A DNA stretch of 64,000 bases. It comes from Lathyrus oleraceus (lineage: Eukaryota > Streptophyta > Magnoliopsida > Fabales > Fabaceae). Every line of letters begins with the position of its first letter. Position 1 is the first letter of the stretch. The stretch is from contig NC_066581.1 of assembly GCF_024323335.1 (NCBI RefSeq), positions 349,994,409 through 350,058,408 on the forward strand, given 5' to 3'. The position numbers and the translations under genes are program-made. The notes beneath the pieces are model-generated. The model saw only the letters and a program-made list of their open reading frames with translations. It ran no database searches and was not told the origin of the DNA. Positions 1 through 12,870 of this stretch are shown here, piece after piece.

Positions 1-339
1 TGCTAACTCAATTGCTGACCTGTTGTCAACTTGTATTATTGTTTCACCTTTCTTTTTTAGCTCCATTTTACTCATCAATCTTCTGAGCCATATTGCATGA
101 CAAACGCACCAGGATGCTGCTACATATTCTGCTTCACATGTCGAAAGTGTTACTATTGGCTGCTTTTTAGAAAGCCAAGTGAATGCAGTATTTCCCATGA
201 AGAACACATATCCAGAAGTGTTTTTTCGATCGTCTATGTCTCCGCACCAATCACTGTCAGAGTAACCAACCAACTTGTATTTATCTGAATTCGAGTAGAA
301 AATCCCAAGTGACAATGTTCCTTGGATGTACCTCAGAAT
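1..339 (-). pseudogene. Copia A RNase H domain (partial, off left edge)
   Basis: Read on the minus strand, this stretch gives a Ty1/copia RNase H: a GYSDSDWCGD block, then SGYVFF, a TCEAEYVAA block, and VDNRSAIELA close to the window edge. These hold the acidic residues (D, E, D) that bind metal in RNase H, which removes the RNA strand during reverse transcription. One in-frame stop near position 320 separates it from the RT part. The carboxyl end lies outside the window. Confidence 0.9.
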
Positions 340-1640
340 TCACTTCAATGCTTTCCAATGTGTGTAAATTGGATCCTTCATGAATCGACTTACAATGCCT
401 ACACTTAATGAGATATCTGGTCTTGTACATGTGAGATAGTGAAGACTTCCTACCAAGCTTCGATATTTTTCTGCTTCGACACGTTCTCCTCCATCAAATT
501 TCGACAACTTTGTTCCTGGTTCCATTGGCCTCGAAGCCGGATTACAGCTTTCCATCTTATATCTTTTCAAGATTTCTTTTGCATATTTTTCTTGTGAGAT
601 GAAGATTCCTGTTTCTTCTTGTCGAACCTCCAGACCAAGAAAGAATCTCATCAGGCCTAAGTCTGTCATCTCGAATTCACGTGTCATTGTGCTTTTGAAT
701 TCTTCTATCATCTGATCATTACTGCCCAGAAAAATAAGATCATCGACATAGAGAGCAACAAGTAATACATTCCTTCCATTTTCTTCACATAGAGGGCATG
801 TTCGTACGGACATTGCTCGAACCCGTTCTCCTTGAAATATGTGTCGATACGTGTGTTCCATGCCCGCGGTGCTTTCTTCAGCCCATATAGCACTTTCTTC
901 AATTTCAGTACCTTCTTCTCTTCTCCAGCTATCATGTACCCGAGTGGTTGTTCAACATAAACTTCTTCTTCGAGTACACCATTCAAAAAAGTTGTTTTGA
1001 CATCCATTTGAAATATTGGCCATTTGAATTGAGCAGCTTGAGATATGAGTAATCGAATTGTCTCCATTCTTGCAACAGGTGCAAATACTTCGTCATAATC
1101 AACTCCTGCTTTCTGTTTGTATCCCTTCGCAACAAGTCTCGCTTTGTATCGTTCTATTTCTCCTTAAGTGTTCATCTTTTTCTTGAATACCCACTTTACA
1201 CCAATGGGTTGACTACCTTCTGGCAATTCAACTAGCTCCCAAGTGTTGTTGTGGTTAATCGCCCTGATCTCTTCGTCCATGGCACTTTTCCACTTCTTGT
1301 CTCGTACTACTTCTTCTTCAAAACTGATGTTTTCAGCATCTGCCAAGAGACATACAAGGTGCACTTCACTTGTCGAATCATACAGATCTTGCAAACTTCG
1401 CATTCTGGGTTGTGGAGGTTCATCTTCATTGTCAGAGTCTTCAAGTTTTGTTGAAATGTTTGGTGGTACAGCGATAGATGATTCTTCAACTTCGACGATA
1501 ACTTCTGTCGAACTGTTCTTGTCCCACTTACTTGCTTCATTTATTCGAACGTCTCTACTCACTATCACCTTCTTTCTTATGGGATCGAATAGCTTGTACC
1601 CTTTTGTTTTCTCATCATACCCAATGAGTATGTATTTCTG
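340..1640 (-). pseudogene. Copia A reverse transcriptase and integrase-RT linker
   Basis: The minus strand encodes the integrase-RT linker and RT in three pieces. The first (1568-1164) ends in NTWELVELP and IGVKWVFK, the conserved start of copia RT, and then hits a stop. The second (about 1067-750) holds [12 protein letters not shown] and [13 protein letters not shown]. The third (about 800-340) holds the catalytic LYVDDLIF box, followed by FLGLEV and the connection to RNase H. RT copies the element RNA into DNA in the virus-like particle. Pieces two and three are in different frames and join near 780, so an indel lies just before the YVDD box. The enzyme is dead as read. Confidence 0.9.
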
Positions 1641-1664
1641 ACTTTTGTCTTCAAGCTTCGTTCT

Positions 1665-2921
1665 TCATTGATCTGGTACGTGTGCATAAGCCACACTACC
1701 AAATACTTTGAGATGAGAAACTGTTGGCTTCTGTCCGCTCCACGCTTCTTGTGGTGTTTGATCTTTTAACTTCGAATGTGGACATCGATTCTGAACATAA
1801 ATGGCACATTGTACAGCTTCTGCCCAAAATTCCTTTGGCATGTTCTTGGTTTTAAGCATTGAACGAACCATGTCAAGGACTGTTCGATTCTTCCTTTCAG
1901 CCACCCCATTTTGTTGAGGTGAGTATGCTGCAGTTAGAAATCTCCTTATGCCATGCTCTTCACAATACTTCATAAAGGCTGTCGAAGTATACTCACCACC
2001 TCTATCAGATCGAACTACTTTAATGTGTCTGTCGGTTGCCTTCTCCACCATTACTTTGAACCTTTTGAACACCTCGAATGCTTCAGACTTTTCTTTCAAG
2101 AAATAAACCCATGTCTTCCGTGAGTAATCGTCGATAAAGGAAATAAAGTATCTTTTGCTACTGAAAGATTCTGGCGTGATTGGCCAACATATGTCGGTGT
2201 GAATCAATTCAAGGATATGCTTAGCTTGATATTCTGCCTTCTTTTGAAATGAAGTTCTTGTTTGTTTGCTAAGCACACATTCTTCACAGAACTTTCCTTC
2301 ATAATCCATATCTGGTAGTCCATGCACCATGTTCTTTTTCGCCAACCTTTTTAAACCAGCATGATGTAGATGACCAAAGCGTAGATGCCATAGTGACGCT
2401 TTGTCTTCGACATTTACTTGTAAACATTTTTCTCGAACGTTTATCAAATTCAGTTTGTACATTCGATTTCTCTCCATTTTGACACGAGCAATCAGATGTC
2501 CCAACTTGTCCTTCAAATGAAGTATTTGTTCTTTCATAAGTATCGAATAACCTTTTTCTGTAAGTTGTCCCAAACTCAAGATGTTGGTCTTAAGATTTGG
2601 TACATAATAAACATCTTGAATTGATCCAATCAACCCATCCTTCTGCAAGTAACGAATCGTTCCCTTGCCTTCGACCTTCACTTTCGATGCATCTCCGAAA
2701 GACACATTGCCATCTTCAATCTTTCTCATTTCTTTAAATAAGTGTTTGTGACCACACATATGGTTACTTTCTCCTGAGTCAAGATACCAAACATTGTCAT
2801 TTGTGTTGATCTCATTTTGAGCCATCAAGAGAAAACCTTCATTTGCTTCAGCTTCCAAAGTTAGATTGGTTGTTTCTTCTACCTTCTTTTCGATTCGACA
2901 ATCTTTTGCAAGATGTCTCAC
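1665..2921 (-). pseudogene. Copia A protease and integrase
   Basis: This is an open stretch of 418 codons on the minus strand. Near residue 45 is WYLDSGESNHM, the aspartic protease site; the family usually has DSGA, so an E replaces the A beside the catalytic triplet. Next comes the GAG-pre-integrase block (LWHLRFGHLHHAGL) with the C-x2-C of the integrase zinc finger. The integrase core keeps D (HTDICWP), D (VVRSDRGGEY) and E (QQNGVAERKNR). Protease cuts the polyprotein and integrase inserts the cDNA. This is the best preserved part of Copia A, and only the frame breaks on each side spoil the polyprotein. Confidence 0.93.
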
Positions 2922-3830
2922 TTTATCACAGTTATAGCATTTGAATGAGTTTCAATCCTTCGCATAATGACCACACTTCCCACACTTGTAGCATTAAAAG
3001 TTGGAATGGTTCGACCTACCACCTCTTTGACCACGTCCTCTGCCACGCCAATTTTACTGGCTCGACTGTCCTCTCTCGAAGTTGCTGCCTCTACCACTTC
3101 GACCACTGTCACGTCCTCCACGACCACCTCCTCTTCCTCAAAATTTTTGAGAAAAGAGTACCTTTTCGTCTTTGATTTGCTCTTTGGTTTGATTTGCGTC
3201 ATCTACTCCTTCTTCCTTCTTTTTCATCTTACGTTGTTCGTGTGCTTCGAGGGAACCAGCGACCTCTTCGACCGAGAGCGTCGAAAGGTCCTTCGACTCT
3301 TCTATTGCGCACACAATATTCTCAAATTTATCTGTTAAAGATCTCAAAATCTTTTCAATAACTCGTGCATCAATTACTGTTTCTCCATTTCTGGTGAGTT
3401 GGTTCACCACCTTTTGTACACGCGTGATGTAGTCAGATACATTTTCTGACTCCTTCATCTGCATCCTCTCCAATTCGCCACGGAAAGTTTGGAGTCGAAC
3501 TTGCTTTACTCGATCTGCTCCTTTGAACACTTTCTCTAGCGTGTCCCACGCTTCTTTCGACGTAGTCGAACTGGCAATCTTTTCGAAGCCTGATTCATCA
3601 ACAACCCTAAACAGCATGTATAATGTCGTTTTATCCTTCGATCGCGACTCTTTCAACGCCTTGTTTTGAGCTGTCGTATATCCCACAATATTTGTTGGTT
3701 CTTCAAACCCATCTTTGGTCACCTCCCACGCGTCTAGAGATCCGAGAAGAGCTTTCATTTGGATACTCCAGTTTTCGTAATTTAACTTCGTTAGCCGTGG
3801 CAACAACATTTGATTCAACATGTTTGCCAT
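2918..3830 (-). pseudogene. Copia A gag (capsid and zinc knuckles)
   Basis: The minus strand encodes a UBN2-type copia gag. I place the start at the ATG at 3830, just after the primer-binding site, rather than at the non-ATG codon at 3845. It opens with NYENWSIQMKALLGS and continues with KEAWDTLEKVFKG and MKESENVSDYITRVQ, typical capsid blocks. Past the middle the frame changes (near 3200-3140) into an Arg/Val-rich stretch. It ends with two CCHC knuckles, one with GHYAKD and one with RHLAKDC, separated by an in-frame stop. Gag packages element RNA. The protein is broken as read. Confidence 0.88.
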
Positions 3831-3833
3831 TAG

Positions 3834-3846
3834 CTCTGATGCCAAT
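3834..3846 (-). other. Copia A primer-binding site (initiator Met tRNA type)
   Basis: The minus strand reads TTGGCATCAGAGC, one base from the usual TGGTATCAGAGC complementary to the 3' end of plant initiator methionine tRNA. It lies directly inside the proposed LTR end and just upstream of the gag ATG, as expected for copia minus-strand DNA priming. Confidence 0.75.
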
Positions 3847-3847
3847 T

Positions 3848-4070
3848 TGACAGAAGAAAGCGAATCTCTTGTAACTTCTGTTTATTGATTAGAGTACACC
3901 CTTGATCTTTATATAGACTCAGAAACTTCAGTTATTCTAGGAAACATAATTATTAGTAGATACTATTAATGTGCCACTATCTTTTGACCTTTCAACTACA
4001 ACAGACTCTTAATCTCTCCACTAACTTATTAATAAAACCCATTAACTATAACATTAAAGTTTATTCAACA
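3848..4070 (-). repeat. Copia A 5' LTR (proposed)
   Basis: On the plus strand the stretch begins TGACAGAAG beside the primer-binding site and can end at TTCAACA, giving TG..CA ends for a short LTR of about 223 bp. A TATATAAAG box sits inside it on the minus strand. The inner edge is fairly firm because the PBS fixes it. The outer edge is a guess, because the partner LTR lies outside the window. Confidence 0.5.
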
Positions 4071-6332
4071 ATTATAGTCCATGGTTTCATGGACACTGAA
4101 ACAATAGTCTTGTCGGTCAAAATTTTCACGCGGTGAGTGTTGTATTTACGTGTTTCTTGTTTCATTACATTCATGCAATTTTTAATGAATATTTGGCCAG
4201 ATTGTAACACCATACTCCATTTGAACTTCTATTTGCAAATAGTTGACCCAACCTATAGTAGGTCAAAATGTTTGGATGGGCAAGTTATGATTTCTCTTAA
4301 AAATAAAGTTTATTAACTTTGCAAGGTTTGTTATCATATGACCTAATCTGTGACCCCATTATGTGCTCTTGTTAACTTGTCTACTGGAATAGTTCTTATC
4401 CACCTTAATGCTTGTGCATTTTGCTAGAGAATTTCTTTAGGGTATTGTTGAAATGTTGGTTGCTTTAATGAATTCTATGTATTGTCAAAATATTTAATGT
4501 AAGCATAAAAATATAAGTAAAGGTTATAGGTGCAATGATAAATAAATATCCTTACCCATATTAAGAACTTTATAGAAAGACTTTTGTCTAAGCAATGTTT
4601 CTGATACATTACACATGCGAAGATGCAGAACTTTTCCAACCATTTCAGGATTATTATATGCATTATTTATCAATTCATGTGTGTCTAAAAATCAAACAAA
4701 GATTGATTTATGGTGTAAATTTTTTTCTCAAATCATTTGGAAAGAGACTCCAACCACCCAATGTATCACGTTCAACCAAGGAAAAATATGTTGGGAAATT
4801 ACTATTATTACCTTTTTATGCATCAGTCATCACTAGTGTTCCTTTATACTTATCTTATTACAATGTTTAATCAATTTTAACAACAATTTTGCACTATACA
4901 AAACCTATGATGCGTGGTTGCAATGCCAAGAATAATTGATGGAATATTTTATTACCATAAACAGATGTTTCATCATTTGTATATGTGAGTAATGTCTCTA
5001 TTACTACCATAGTACCAAGAAAATATTTCTTCATAGCCAACAAATATTGGGGAAGTTCACTATATGAAGCCTCCCAGTTACCCTTTACTTGTTCAATTTC
5101 TTTATTCATCCCCATACAAGACTTCTTGTACGAGTATGTGTAGTTAAATTCTCAGTCAATAGTAGAAATTATGATACTCACCTTGACTGACAGAACTTTA
5201 CCCATAAGAGGCATAATGATTTGGTACATGACTTAGGTGCTAAGTTCGCGATGATCCTTAAAAGAGTTGTACTTGTGAAGTTGTGGAGTTTGATACTACA
5301 TGTTTCCAAATTATCATTTATCTTCCTATACAACGCTCTTAAGTAAAACTTGTAATGTTAATCAACACAAAAGATAACTTACCTACATGATTATGAAAGA
5401 TATACCCTAAACTCTATGCAGTTTTCCATGTGCGTTGATATTATATATTTCCCCATTATCATTTATTTTTCTATAAATTTCTCATAGGAAAAACGTGTAA
5501 TGTCCATCAACACAAAAAGATCAAATACCTACATGATTATGAGAGATATACCCTAAATTCTACGTAGTTTTCCATGTGGTGTTTTTAATTGCGAAAACAC
5601 AATCAACTTTTGTGTGATATTGAAATACCACATTTAAATTGACATACAATGGAAAAGTGTGCTTGAATTTGAATTCGGAGGATGGGTCACCTGCTTCCAA
5701 ACACAGGTTTTTTACATGCCCTAGTGGGTAGTATGATAAACCTATTGGAAAAGATTGTTATGATCATTATCTTCATATTTAGTTTAAATGACATGGTTGT
5801 TGTCTCTGAACAAACCCGAATATAAGTGATATGCTTGTGCTTCATTTTCTTCACCGAGTTCTTCTTGATTAGCATCATCAACATCTTCATGAGGAGTTAT
5901 CAATTGTGGTGACTAAGATTGAGATATGTTAAATATTTGAGATACTAGAGATTGGTAGAACATTTGAGATACTTGAGATTAATCGAATATTATTACTGAT
6001 GGATCAACCACCTCAAATCAAATATATATTTCAATATATTTGAATCCATAACTTTGATTATTATCAAACATGGTTTGAACATTATCATATTGTCATACCT
6101 TAAGTTGTAAAATTTGACACGAAAACACAATATTCCATGAATAATTTGTGACGCCAAACCAGATTGGTACTTCAAATATATTGTATCTTTCATGTGAGAA
6201 AATTTGATTTTCAGTTTATGATGAACCAAGTGGTTTTCGTATTTCAAAATTTGATTCCTGATTCGTCGCATATGTAAATTTCACCTTTGTAATAGACATT
6301 TAAAATGAATATAAGACTATAAGACTTTTGCT
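4071..6332. other. Unassigned AT-rich stretch between Copia A and the Helitron-like element
   Basis: I find no protein family, RNA gene or clear element boundary here. Short open frames (around 4480-5110, 5690-5890 and 5990-6270) are AT-rich, lack conserved motifs and look like chance. The only structure I can point to is a tandem duplication near 5285-5578. Confidence 0.5.
5285..5578. repeat. Two tandem copies of a ~146-bp unit
   Basis: Two adjacent blocks share long runs such as CCTACATGATTATGA, GATATACCCTAAA and GTTTTCCATGTG. The last occurs at 5421 and again at 5567, giving a period of 146 bp. The copies differ by scattered substitutions and small indels, so the duplication is not recent. 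Confidence 0.8.
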
Positions 6333-6768
6333 TCTACTATATATTAAAGAAGTAGCAAAATGTAGGTTGATTTTTTTTGGAAAAAACAATATATATTGAT
6401 AAAGATCCAAAAACTAATACAAAATAGGTGATCCTTTAGATCCATCCAACTTATACAATAAAGCAGTAGCAACTAAAGTTAAGGCATGATTAATTTTGGA
6501 ATATGATGTCTCAACTTTGGTTTACTCCAAGTTCTATACACTATGTTATCAATTATGTTATTTTCTATGTTGGTATTGTTGTTTGTGTCTCCAGAAGAGA
6601 TGGAGTTTCTACACTTCCAGCTTTCAAACACAATTTCTATGAAAGCCCACTTCAAAAATTTATCTCTCCAACCTTTCCTTTGTATCTCTTAATTATTCAT
6701 TATGTTCTTCATTTCATTCCATTGAGTATAATTATTGTTTTTCTTTCATGCTAGGATGAAAAAAGATT

Positions 6769-7930
6769 AGAACTCTTGCTCATGGATACATTGAACTTAA
6801 CAACGTTATTCGTTCATTTGGACATGTTATCAATTTTACATCATATGGTATTTATAGTAAATTTTTCCAATCTCTTTTAGAAAGATGGAGAGAAAAGACA
6901 CACGCATTCCATCTTTCAACTGGAGAATGCACGATTAATTTGGATGATGTCAATTTGTTGTTGAATTTAAACGTGAATGGTAAGGAAAAAAATCGTCAAA
7001 CCAACCATGATTTGATCATCTCCAAAGAACTATTGGGAAAAACCTTAAAGAAAAATCATAGGAGGGGTCAATTCATTAAACTATCATGGCTTACAACACT
7101 GTAAAATGGTCGTAAATTAGACGAGATGTCTTTCGAGGATGACAAAATAACATAAACAAGGATTTACATCACACTTCTTATAAATAACTTTCTATTTTCA
7201 ATTAGTTCTGAAAACACTATATATATATTTGTTGGTTACCTTTGTTCAGGGATGTAAGTATCTTAGGTAGTTATAGTTGGGGAGCTGCATGTTTGTCACA
7301 ACTCTATAGAGGCACGTGTGAAGCCACATTTAAAAATATGCATACATAAATTGGATGCTCCATCTTGCTCTAACCATGAGGATGAAGATTACATAAACTA
7401 GTACCAAGAAATACTAATTCATTTGTCTTTCCATATGCTACCAAGCAAGTTAAGTGTTTGTTAAACTTTTGTAAATATATACACTCCTTTATTTATAATT
7501 TTTTTTATTACTTAATCATGTTTTTCAATTTTTGTGTTATAGAATATGACCAATGCCAACATTACTGTGCCATAGAATATCACTCATTTATTGATTGATT
7601 AAAGTTAAAAGTTGTATTTCTTCTACACTGAATTAATCCTGATTTTTTTTAATTTATATTATTATTTATTATCCTAAAACATGATTTTACGAACCAGTTT
7701 TTCTATAGGTTCTATCTTGGTCTCTATGAAGCTTGTCCAAAGGATGCATCCATTTGGAGTTTAACAAAGTCACACATTATAAAAATGAATCAAATTGATA
7801 GAGTGAAACTCCAATTTCGCTTCAAAAAACTTAAGATTACTATGACCGATCATTGAAGACTAACAGTTGAAAATATCGTAATAGAGCATAACGTCGTGAA
7901 TGGAAGAATTGACAAAATCAATTTTTAATG
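6769..7930 (+). pseudogene. Plant mobile domain (PMD, aminotransferase-like) gene fragment
   Basis: From 6769 an open frame reads RTLAHGYIELN, then LLERWREKTHAFHLSTGE and INLDDVNLLLNLNVNG. This is the hallmark of the plant mobile domain (family patterns close to 'ERWRPETHTFHLP.GE.T.TLDDV..LLGL.V.G'). A stop at 7102-7104 interrupts it; the frame continues to NGRKLDEMSFEDD and stops again. Further on, SILGSYSWGAACLSQLYR matches the second PMD block, and weak similarity continues near 7690-7830 (SHIIKMNQIDRVKLQF). PMD proteins occur as host genes (MAIL1/MAIN type, nuclear silencing factors) and inside transposons. This copy has several stops and looks like a captured fragment. Confidence 0.78.
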
Positions 7931-7976
7931 AACTATTCTGACAAAAACTAAATTAAGTAATGAATACACGACTTAG

Positions 7977-8167
<191 letters not shown>

Positions 8168-9322
8168 AGTTTAAATTAAAATTAAATGTGTGACCATTGC
8201 TCAATAGTACATACATCCTTAAGAGTGTAGATGAGTTGAATAAATCTATTAGTTCAGGTTATGTGGTAAATATGATTTTCAAAAATAAAAATATATTAAA
8301 AATCATTGGAATTCGGGTCAATCCAGACCTTATTGATGAAACTCATCCAACTCCCTAAATTCATAAATTCTACCCCTAACTATTAGATTTTTTTATGTAG
8401 TTTAGGTGTTTTAATGAATTGGTATATGAATTAGTGTTTATATGTTTATTATTGTAATTTGACTGAAGATATTAATGTCGAAGGAAACACTCCTTTTTAA
8501 ATTGTGAAGTATATTTGCACTATTTTTTTGACTATCTTTTTTTTTTTTAATATGATGAATGGTGACTTTGATGATGTGTTTAGACTTGATTGTTTCAATT
8601 TTAGTCTATTCAACATTTTCTATTTTGACTCATGTTTTTAATTTATTTTTTTATGATATTACACTTTGATTATTTTGATGCTAATGTTTGTAAGTTGTAA
8701 GTATCTATATAATATATTAAATTTAAAGTGATAAACTATATCAAGACAAATCATATGCCACATATTTAATATTTGACACATCATCATTATTCTTTTGTGG
8801 TACTTCTAAAAATTCACCTTTATTTTTCCAAAGGTCAAATTACATTCTTTGTTGCAGTCATGAGTTCGAACCTTAGCAAAAGATAAAATATATTAACCTA
8901 ATAACTATTTTTTAATTTTGATATATATTATTTTCTTAAATCTTATATAACATTATTATTTTTTTTGAAATAATTTTTGAATTATTAAAAAAAATAGAGA
9001 GAAAAATAACTTTGATATATTTTTTCAATATAATTTCACACTCATTTTGAATAAAATAATCCAACAACCAAACAATTACTTTAACTAACTATATTTGCTC
9101 AAATTTTAAAAATAAAAGAGATGTGTGAATTCAAAAACTATTAAATATTTTTTATTATCTTTAATGTCAAATTAGTTATTACACAAATTTCAAAGGTTTG
9201 TCACTGTTTATTCATATTGAAATATGATTGAGCATGCAACACTTTTCAATCTTATTGATAAACATCACCATTACATTATTTATATTACAACGAACAAATA
9301 AAGTATAGAGAAAGAATAAATT

Positions 9323-9870
9323 TATTGATTTCTCACATATGAGTGTTAGAGAGGCATGGGAATCAAAATATAAAAAATGATCACAAGTAGTATTTTTTAG
9401 AGTTATTAAAATTTGCAAAAACTAAATTCTAGATATAACTGTCAACTTACAAACATATATTTTTATTTCAAGTAAAATGTTCAATTTTATTGTTGATTAA
9501 TTCATATTGTTGTCTATATTATAATTCATAATAAGATATTATAATATAACTCTTTAGCCATATCTTTCACAATTATTGAAAATGGATTGTTAGATTATTT
9601 TGGATAACATTATTGATTTCTCACATATGAGTGTCAGAAAGAAATGAGAATCAAAATATAAAAAATAATCACAAGTAATATCTTTTAGAATTATTAAAAT
9701 TTGCAAAAACTAAATTGTAGATATAAAAGTCAAATGACAAACATATATTTTTTCGTTCAAGTAAAATGTTCATTTTTATTGTTGATTAATTTGTATTGTT
9801 GTCTATATTATAATTCATAATAAGATATTATAATATAAATCTGTAACCATATTTTTCAAAAATAAATAAA
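9323..9870. repeat. Two tandem copies of a ~288-bp unit at the Helitron 3' end
   Basis: The block beginning ATTGATTTCTCACATATGAG at 9324 returns at 9612. The copies share long matches such as AAATTTGCAAAAACTAAATT, TTGTTGTCTATATTATAATT and CATAATAAGATATTATAAT. The second copy ends about 65 bp before the Helitron CTAG end, so the duplicated unit is subterminal sequence of that element. Confidence 0.88.
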
Positions 9871-9935
9871 TTAAATTCAATATTAATCAAATAAAAATTA
9901 ATTCACGATCGCGCATCGCGCAGGTTCTTATCTAG

Positions 9936-10846
9936 TTTTATGCAATTTTAGGTACTACCGCAATGTAACATTGATTTTTGCAAGTACTTTATAAGTTTTA
10001 TTGTATTTTTAGACATTTAATGCTAAAAGAATAGATGTAAGAGATAAAACCATTTTAAAGAAAAAATGGATGGATAATTTTTCAAAAACCAATATGAGAC
10101 ATCATTCATAAATTTATAAGGAAAAAGGAGGAAAACGGATCACCCACTATCACACCCACAAATTAGAAGTTTTACCAAAAACCGATTCAATAATGTTGTG
10201 GGTGATTATCTTACCTCATCCAAATCTGTGTACCCTATTTTGTTTGAGTCTTAGTTTTTTTCCAAACTCAACCCAAACCGACCTATGTACACCCATATTT
10301 TTTCTGTTCCAAAATAATTGTCGTTTTATCAAATACAATTTATTTCAAAATGAATGTCATTCTCATTCTCTAATGTAAAATAATTGTTATGTTTGTAATT
10401 GTGCTATTTAATTATTACTATGTATGTAACACCCTGTATAATGTATATCTAGAATAATATCATACAAGTGTTAATTTTTGGTACTGACACAACATAAGTG
10501 CCTAATGACATCATTATATACACATGTCAAAAACAAAAATTTGAAACTATGGCACATGTTACACAATAATCCTTAAAACAAAAACCTAAGATCTATGTAC
10601 AATATCTTCATTGCACACAATTCACAGTGGAAGATCACAACAGTCAAAATCCTTCAAAATATGAACAAACAACTTCTCTTAAATTTAACCTGCAAGGAAT
10701 ACCTGAAAAACAACAATAATAATTGGATGCGATGATAATCTCAGTGAGTTACCCTATCATATAGGTCCACTCAACTCTACAAGGTTTCTAATCAATTTCC
10801 TAACTTAAGTCATTCAAAGAGAGTAGAGACTTAAGCAACTAGGGGA
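9936..10846. other. Unassigned stretch; possible old LTR piece near 10427
   Basis: No coding family is recognised. From about 10427 the sequence reads TGTAACACCCTGTATAATG and later contains GATGATAATCTCAGTGAGTT. That looks like part of a gypsy-type LTR or leader, but I see no matching end, PBS or target duplication, so I leave it unassigned. Confidence 0.35.
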
Positions 10847-11640
10847 TTATCGCATTGTATGAAAACATGTACACTTGAGTTCCCCAAGTAGGGGATTATC
10901 TTCTGCAGTATCCTTATCTTTGTTTTCTATCTCTTTATCCTTGTTTCCAGTTTCCACTATTGCAGCCTGTGGTTTTCCTATCCATGTTTGTGTATTCTGA
11001 GGTTTAGTTGTCTTTTCTTTCTCACAGTTATGACCCACTTTGTTGCACTTCTAACAAAATGGAGGTTTCCATTCATACTCAACTTCTTGCAAGATTTTAT
11101 TCCCCTGTAGATCCCTGGTATTAATGGTATCTTTCAGATTAGTTGTTATGTCAACCTCAATTAGAACCCTCGCATAAGAAACCCTCATTTTCTAGAGGTG
11201 TATTCATCTGTCATAATAGGTATACCAATTGCGCTCATAATTTTCCCGATACTCCTTTCCCCCCAGTAAATGAGTGGTAATGAAGGGAAAGTTACCCAAA
11301 TTGGCATCACACTCATAACATCTTTCTCGAGAGATAAGTTAGGTCGTCATTAATGAAGAAACATGGGCTTCCTAAAGATGGTATTAGGACCTTTCTTGAG
11401 AACAACCTCCTTATCTTTTTTAGATTTCATCTTCATGATGAAATACCCTTCCTCATTGTAAAATAGATCTGGTAGGGATGAAAAATTTCCTGTTTTCATC
11501 ATAAATTTCTTCACAATTTTCATAGTCAATTCACCTCCCATCACATACATTATCAATGCGTGTTCCCATAATTTGAGTTCGGAAGCAATATCTTATTCCT
11601 CGATGACTACTTAGATTTCCCCATTGATAATGGACGGAGC
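10847..11640 (-). pseudogene. LINE ORF1-like (DUF4283 plus zinc knuckle) fragment, copy 2
   Basis: Read on the minus strand, 11556-11350 gives YVMGGELTMKIVKKFMM, then LPDLFYNEEGYFIMKMKS and KGPNTI. These are the N-terminal half of the DUF4283 RNA-binding-like domain in plant LINE ORF1 proteins. After frame breaks the second half follows near 11320-11160 (PIWVTFPSLPLIYW, SAIGIPIMTDEYTS), then a CCHC knuckle near 11050-11020 (KCNKVGHNCEK) with a stop where the first Cys spacing falls. The tail to 10847 is rich in Lys, Glu and Asp. ORF1 binds LINE RNA for target-primed reverse transcription. Several stops and frameshifts make it a relic. Confidence 0.75.
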
Positions 11641-11999
11641 TGTGTATTCAATATTCAGTCCATTAGTAGATGATCGGTATATCAACCCATGGTTGCTCCT
11701 GATTTGGCTTTGGATCTTCAGATTCCTCTTTCTCTTATTCAATTATTGTACCCAGTATTTTCCCACTATTATAACTTGATGCTATAATAGAAGCACTGAC
11801 TCCATTCCCATGATATGTTAAGCATGACAAGAACACTCTCACACTCGCCGGTGGCATTTGCACCGCCTGTTTCCTCGGTCGGCCGCACACCCGTCTCGTT
11901 CACCTCAAGAATCCTAAAAAAATTATTATGTAGTTTCTATTATTCCCCTATATTTTATCTTTACCAAAGTAAATTCTTCTTAATGTGGCTCAGGAGGAT

Positions 12000-12870
12000 C
12001 GTCTTCATCACCTCAAAGGTTATTATTCTTCTCCAAATGTAAACCATCATAGAGGTCTCTCACCGAATTCTTACCACTATTTTCCATAACCAAAAGATCA
12101 GGATCATGTTGCTCCCTTCTATCATCAAGAATCTCTTTCTCAATCACCAAATTATCATTCAAATTCTTAGCAGTCTCTAATACTATTTCTTCTTTATTCA
12201 AAGAGCTAGTTTATGATAAATACTCATCATTAGCATTAACCTCATTCATAGGATGAATAGCCATAACAAAGTCAATGTTCTCTTTTTCATTCTTAAGAGT
12301 ATGATTTCATACCTTATTCAAATCTATAGAGTTATCATTCCCTATTTCACTAATTATGACATTTACATATTCATCATTCTCCATGTCCTTCACGCTGTCA
12401 TTAACCGATATAGCCTATTTGGACTTTTTAGGCGTGTATCTTGTAGATTCTTTAAAAAGAGATCTCTCAATATTCTTGTCTTTCAACTTCCATAATTTAT
12501 GAATACTATGACCAACACACACACACACACACATACACACACACACACACAAACACACACATACACACAATGATCACAAAAAGAGGCAAACTCTCGTATT
12601 TTAATTAAAAAAACTCTATAATCCTCTTGTTCCACCAAAATACAATCATGGAGAGTATCTGACATGTTAAGATCGATCTAGACACGCGCAAAATGCCTAG
12701 AAGTTCTTTTTCTTGTAAGTTCATCAACTAATAAAGAATGTCAATACCATAAGGAATTGGAAATAAATTAGTTAGCTCCCAAAAATCTAAGGGAAAACCA
12801 AACATCCCAAACCATACTTGAACATTGAAATTATGTTCCTAAGGGGACATATGTTGGACACGATGTTGGG
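12000..12870 (-). pseudogene. LINE ORF1-like (DUF4283) C-terminal part, copy 1
   Basis: The minus strand from 12870 gives NVQVWFGMFGFPLDFWELT and then PIPYGIDILY, matching the second half of DUF4283 ('..VQVW.R..GLP..YW'). Around 12665-12560 follows LVEQEDYRVFL and a C-x2-C-like segment that runs straight into the (AC)n tract. A charged linker lies beyond (12201-12013, rich in Glu, Lys and Asn). The matching N-terminal part lies at 14322-14044. The two halves seem to be parts of one ORF1 split by about 1.2 kb of other sequence. It is degenerate. Confidence 0.6.
12515..12569. repeat. (AC)n microsatellite, interrupted
   Basis: About 55 bp of CA/AC repeats with a few T interruptions, inside the decayed LINE ORF1 relic just after its zinc-finger-like segment. 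Confidence 0.95.

Larger units (their letters stand above)
1..4070 (-). mobile_element. Copia A: Ty1/copia retrotransposon, 3' end beyond window edge
   Basis: On the minus strand the order is LTR, primer-binding site, gag, protease, integrase, reverse transcriptase, RNase H, which is the Ty1/copia order. The RNase H runs off the left edge of the window, so the 3' LTR is not visible and no target duplication can be tested. Coding is broken in several places: a stop between two zinc knuckles, frame changes near 1160, 1640 and 780, and a stop just before RNase H near 320. It is therefore not autonomous as read. The domain motifs remain easy to recognise, suggesting moderate age. Confidence 0.93.

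Noticed and set aside
10427..10800. Solo gypsy LTR starting TGTAACACCC
   Set aside because: Only the start and one internal phrase look LTR-like; no end, PBS, partner or target duplication could be found.
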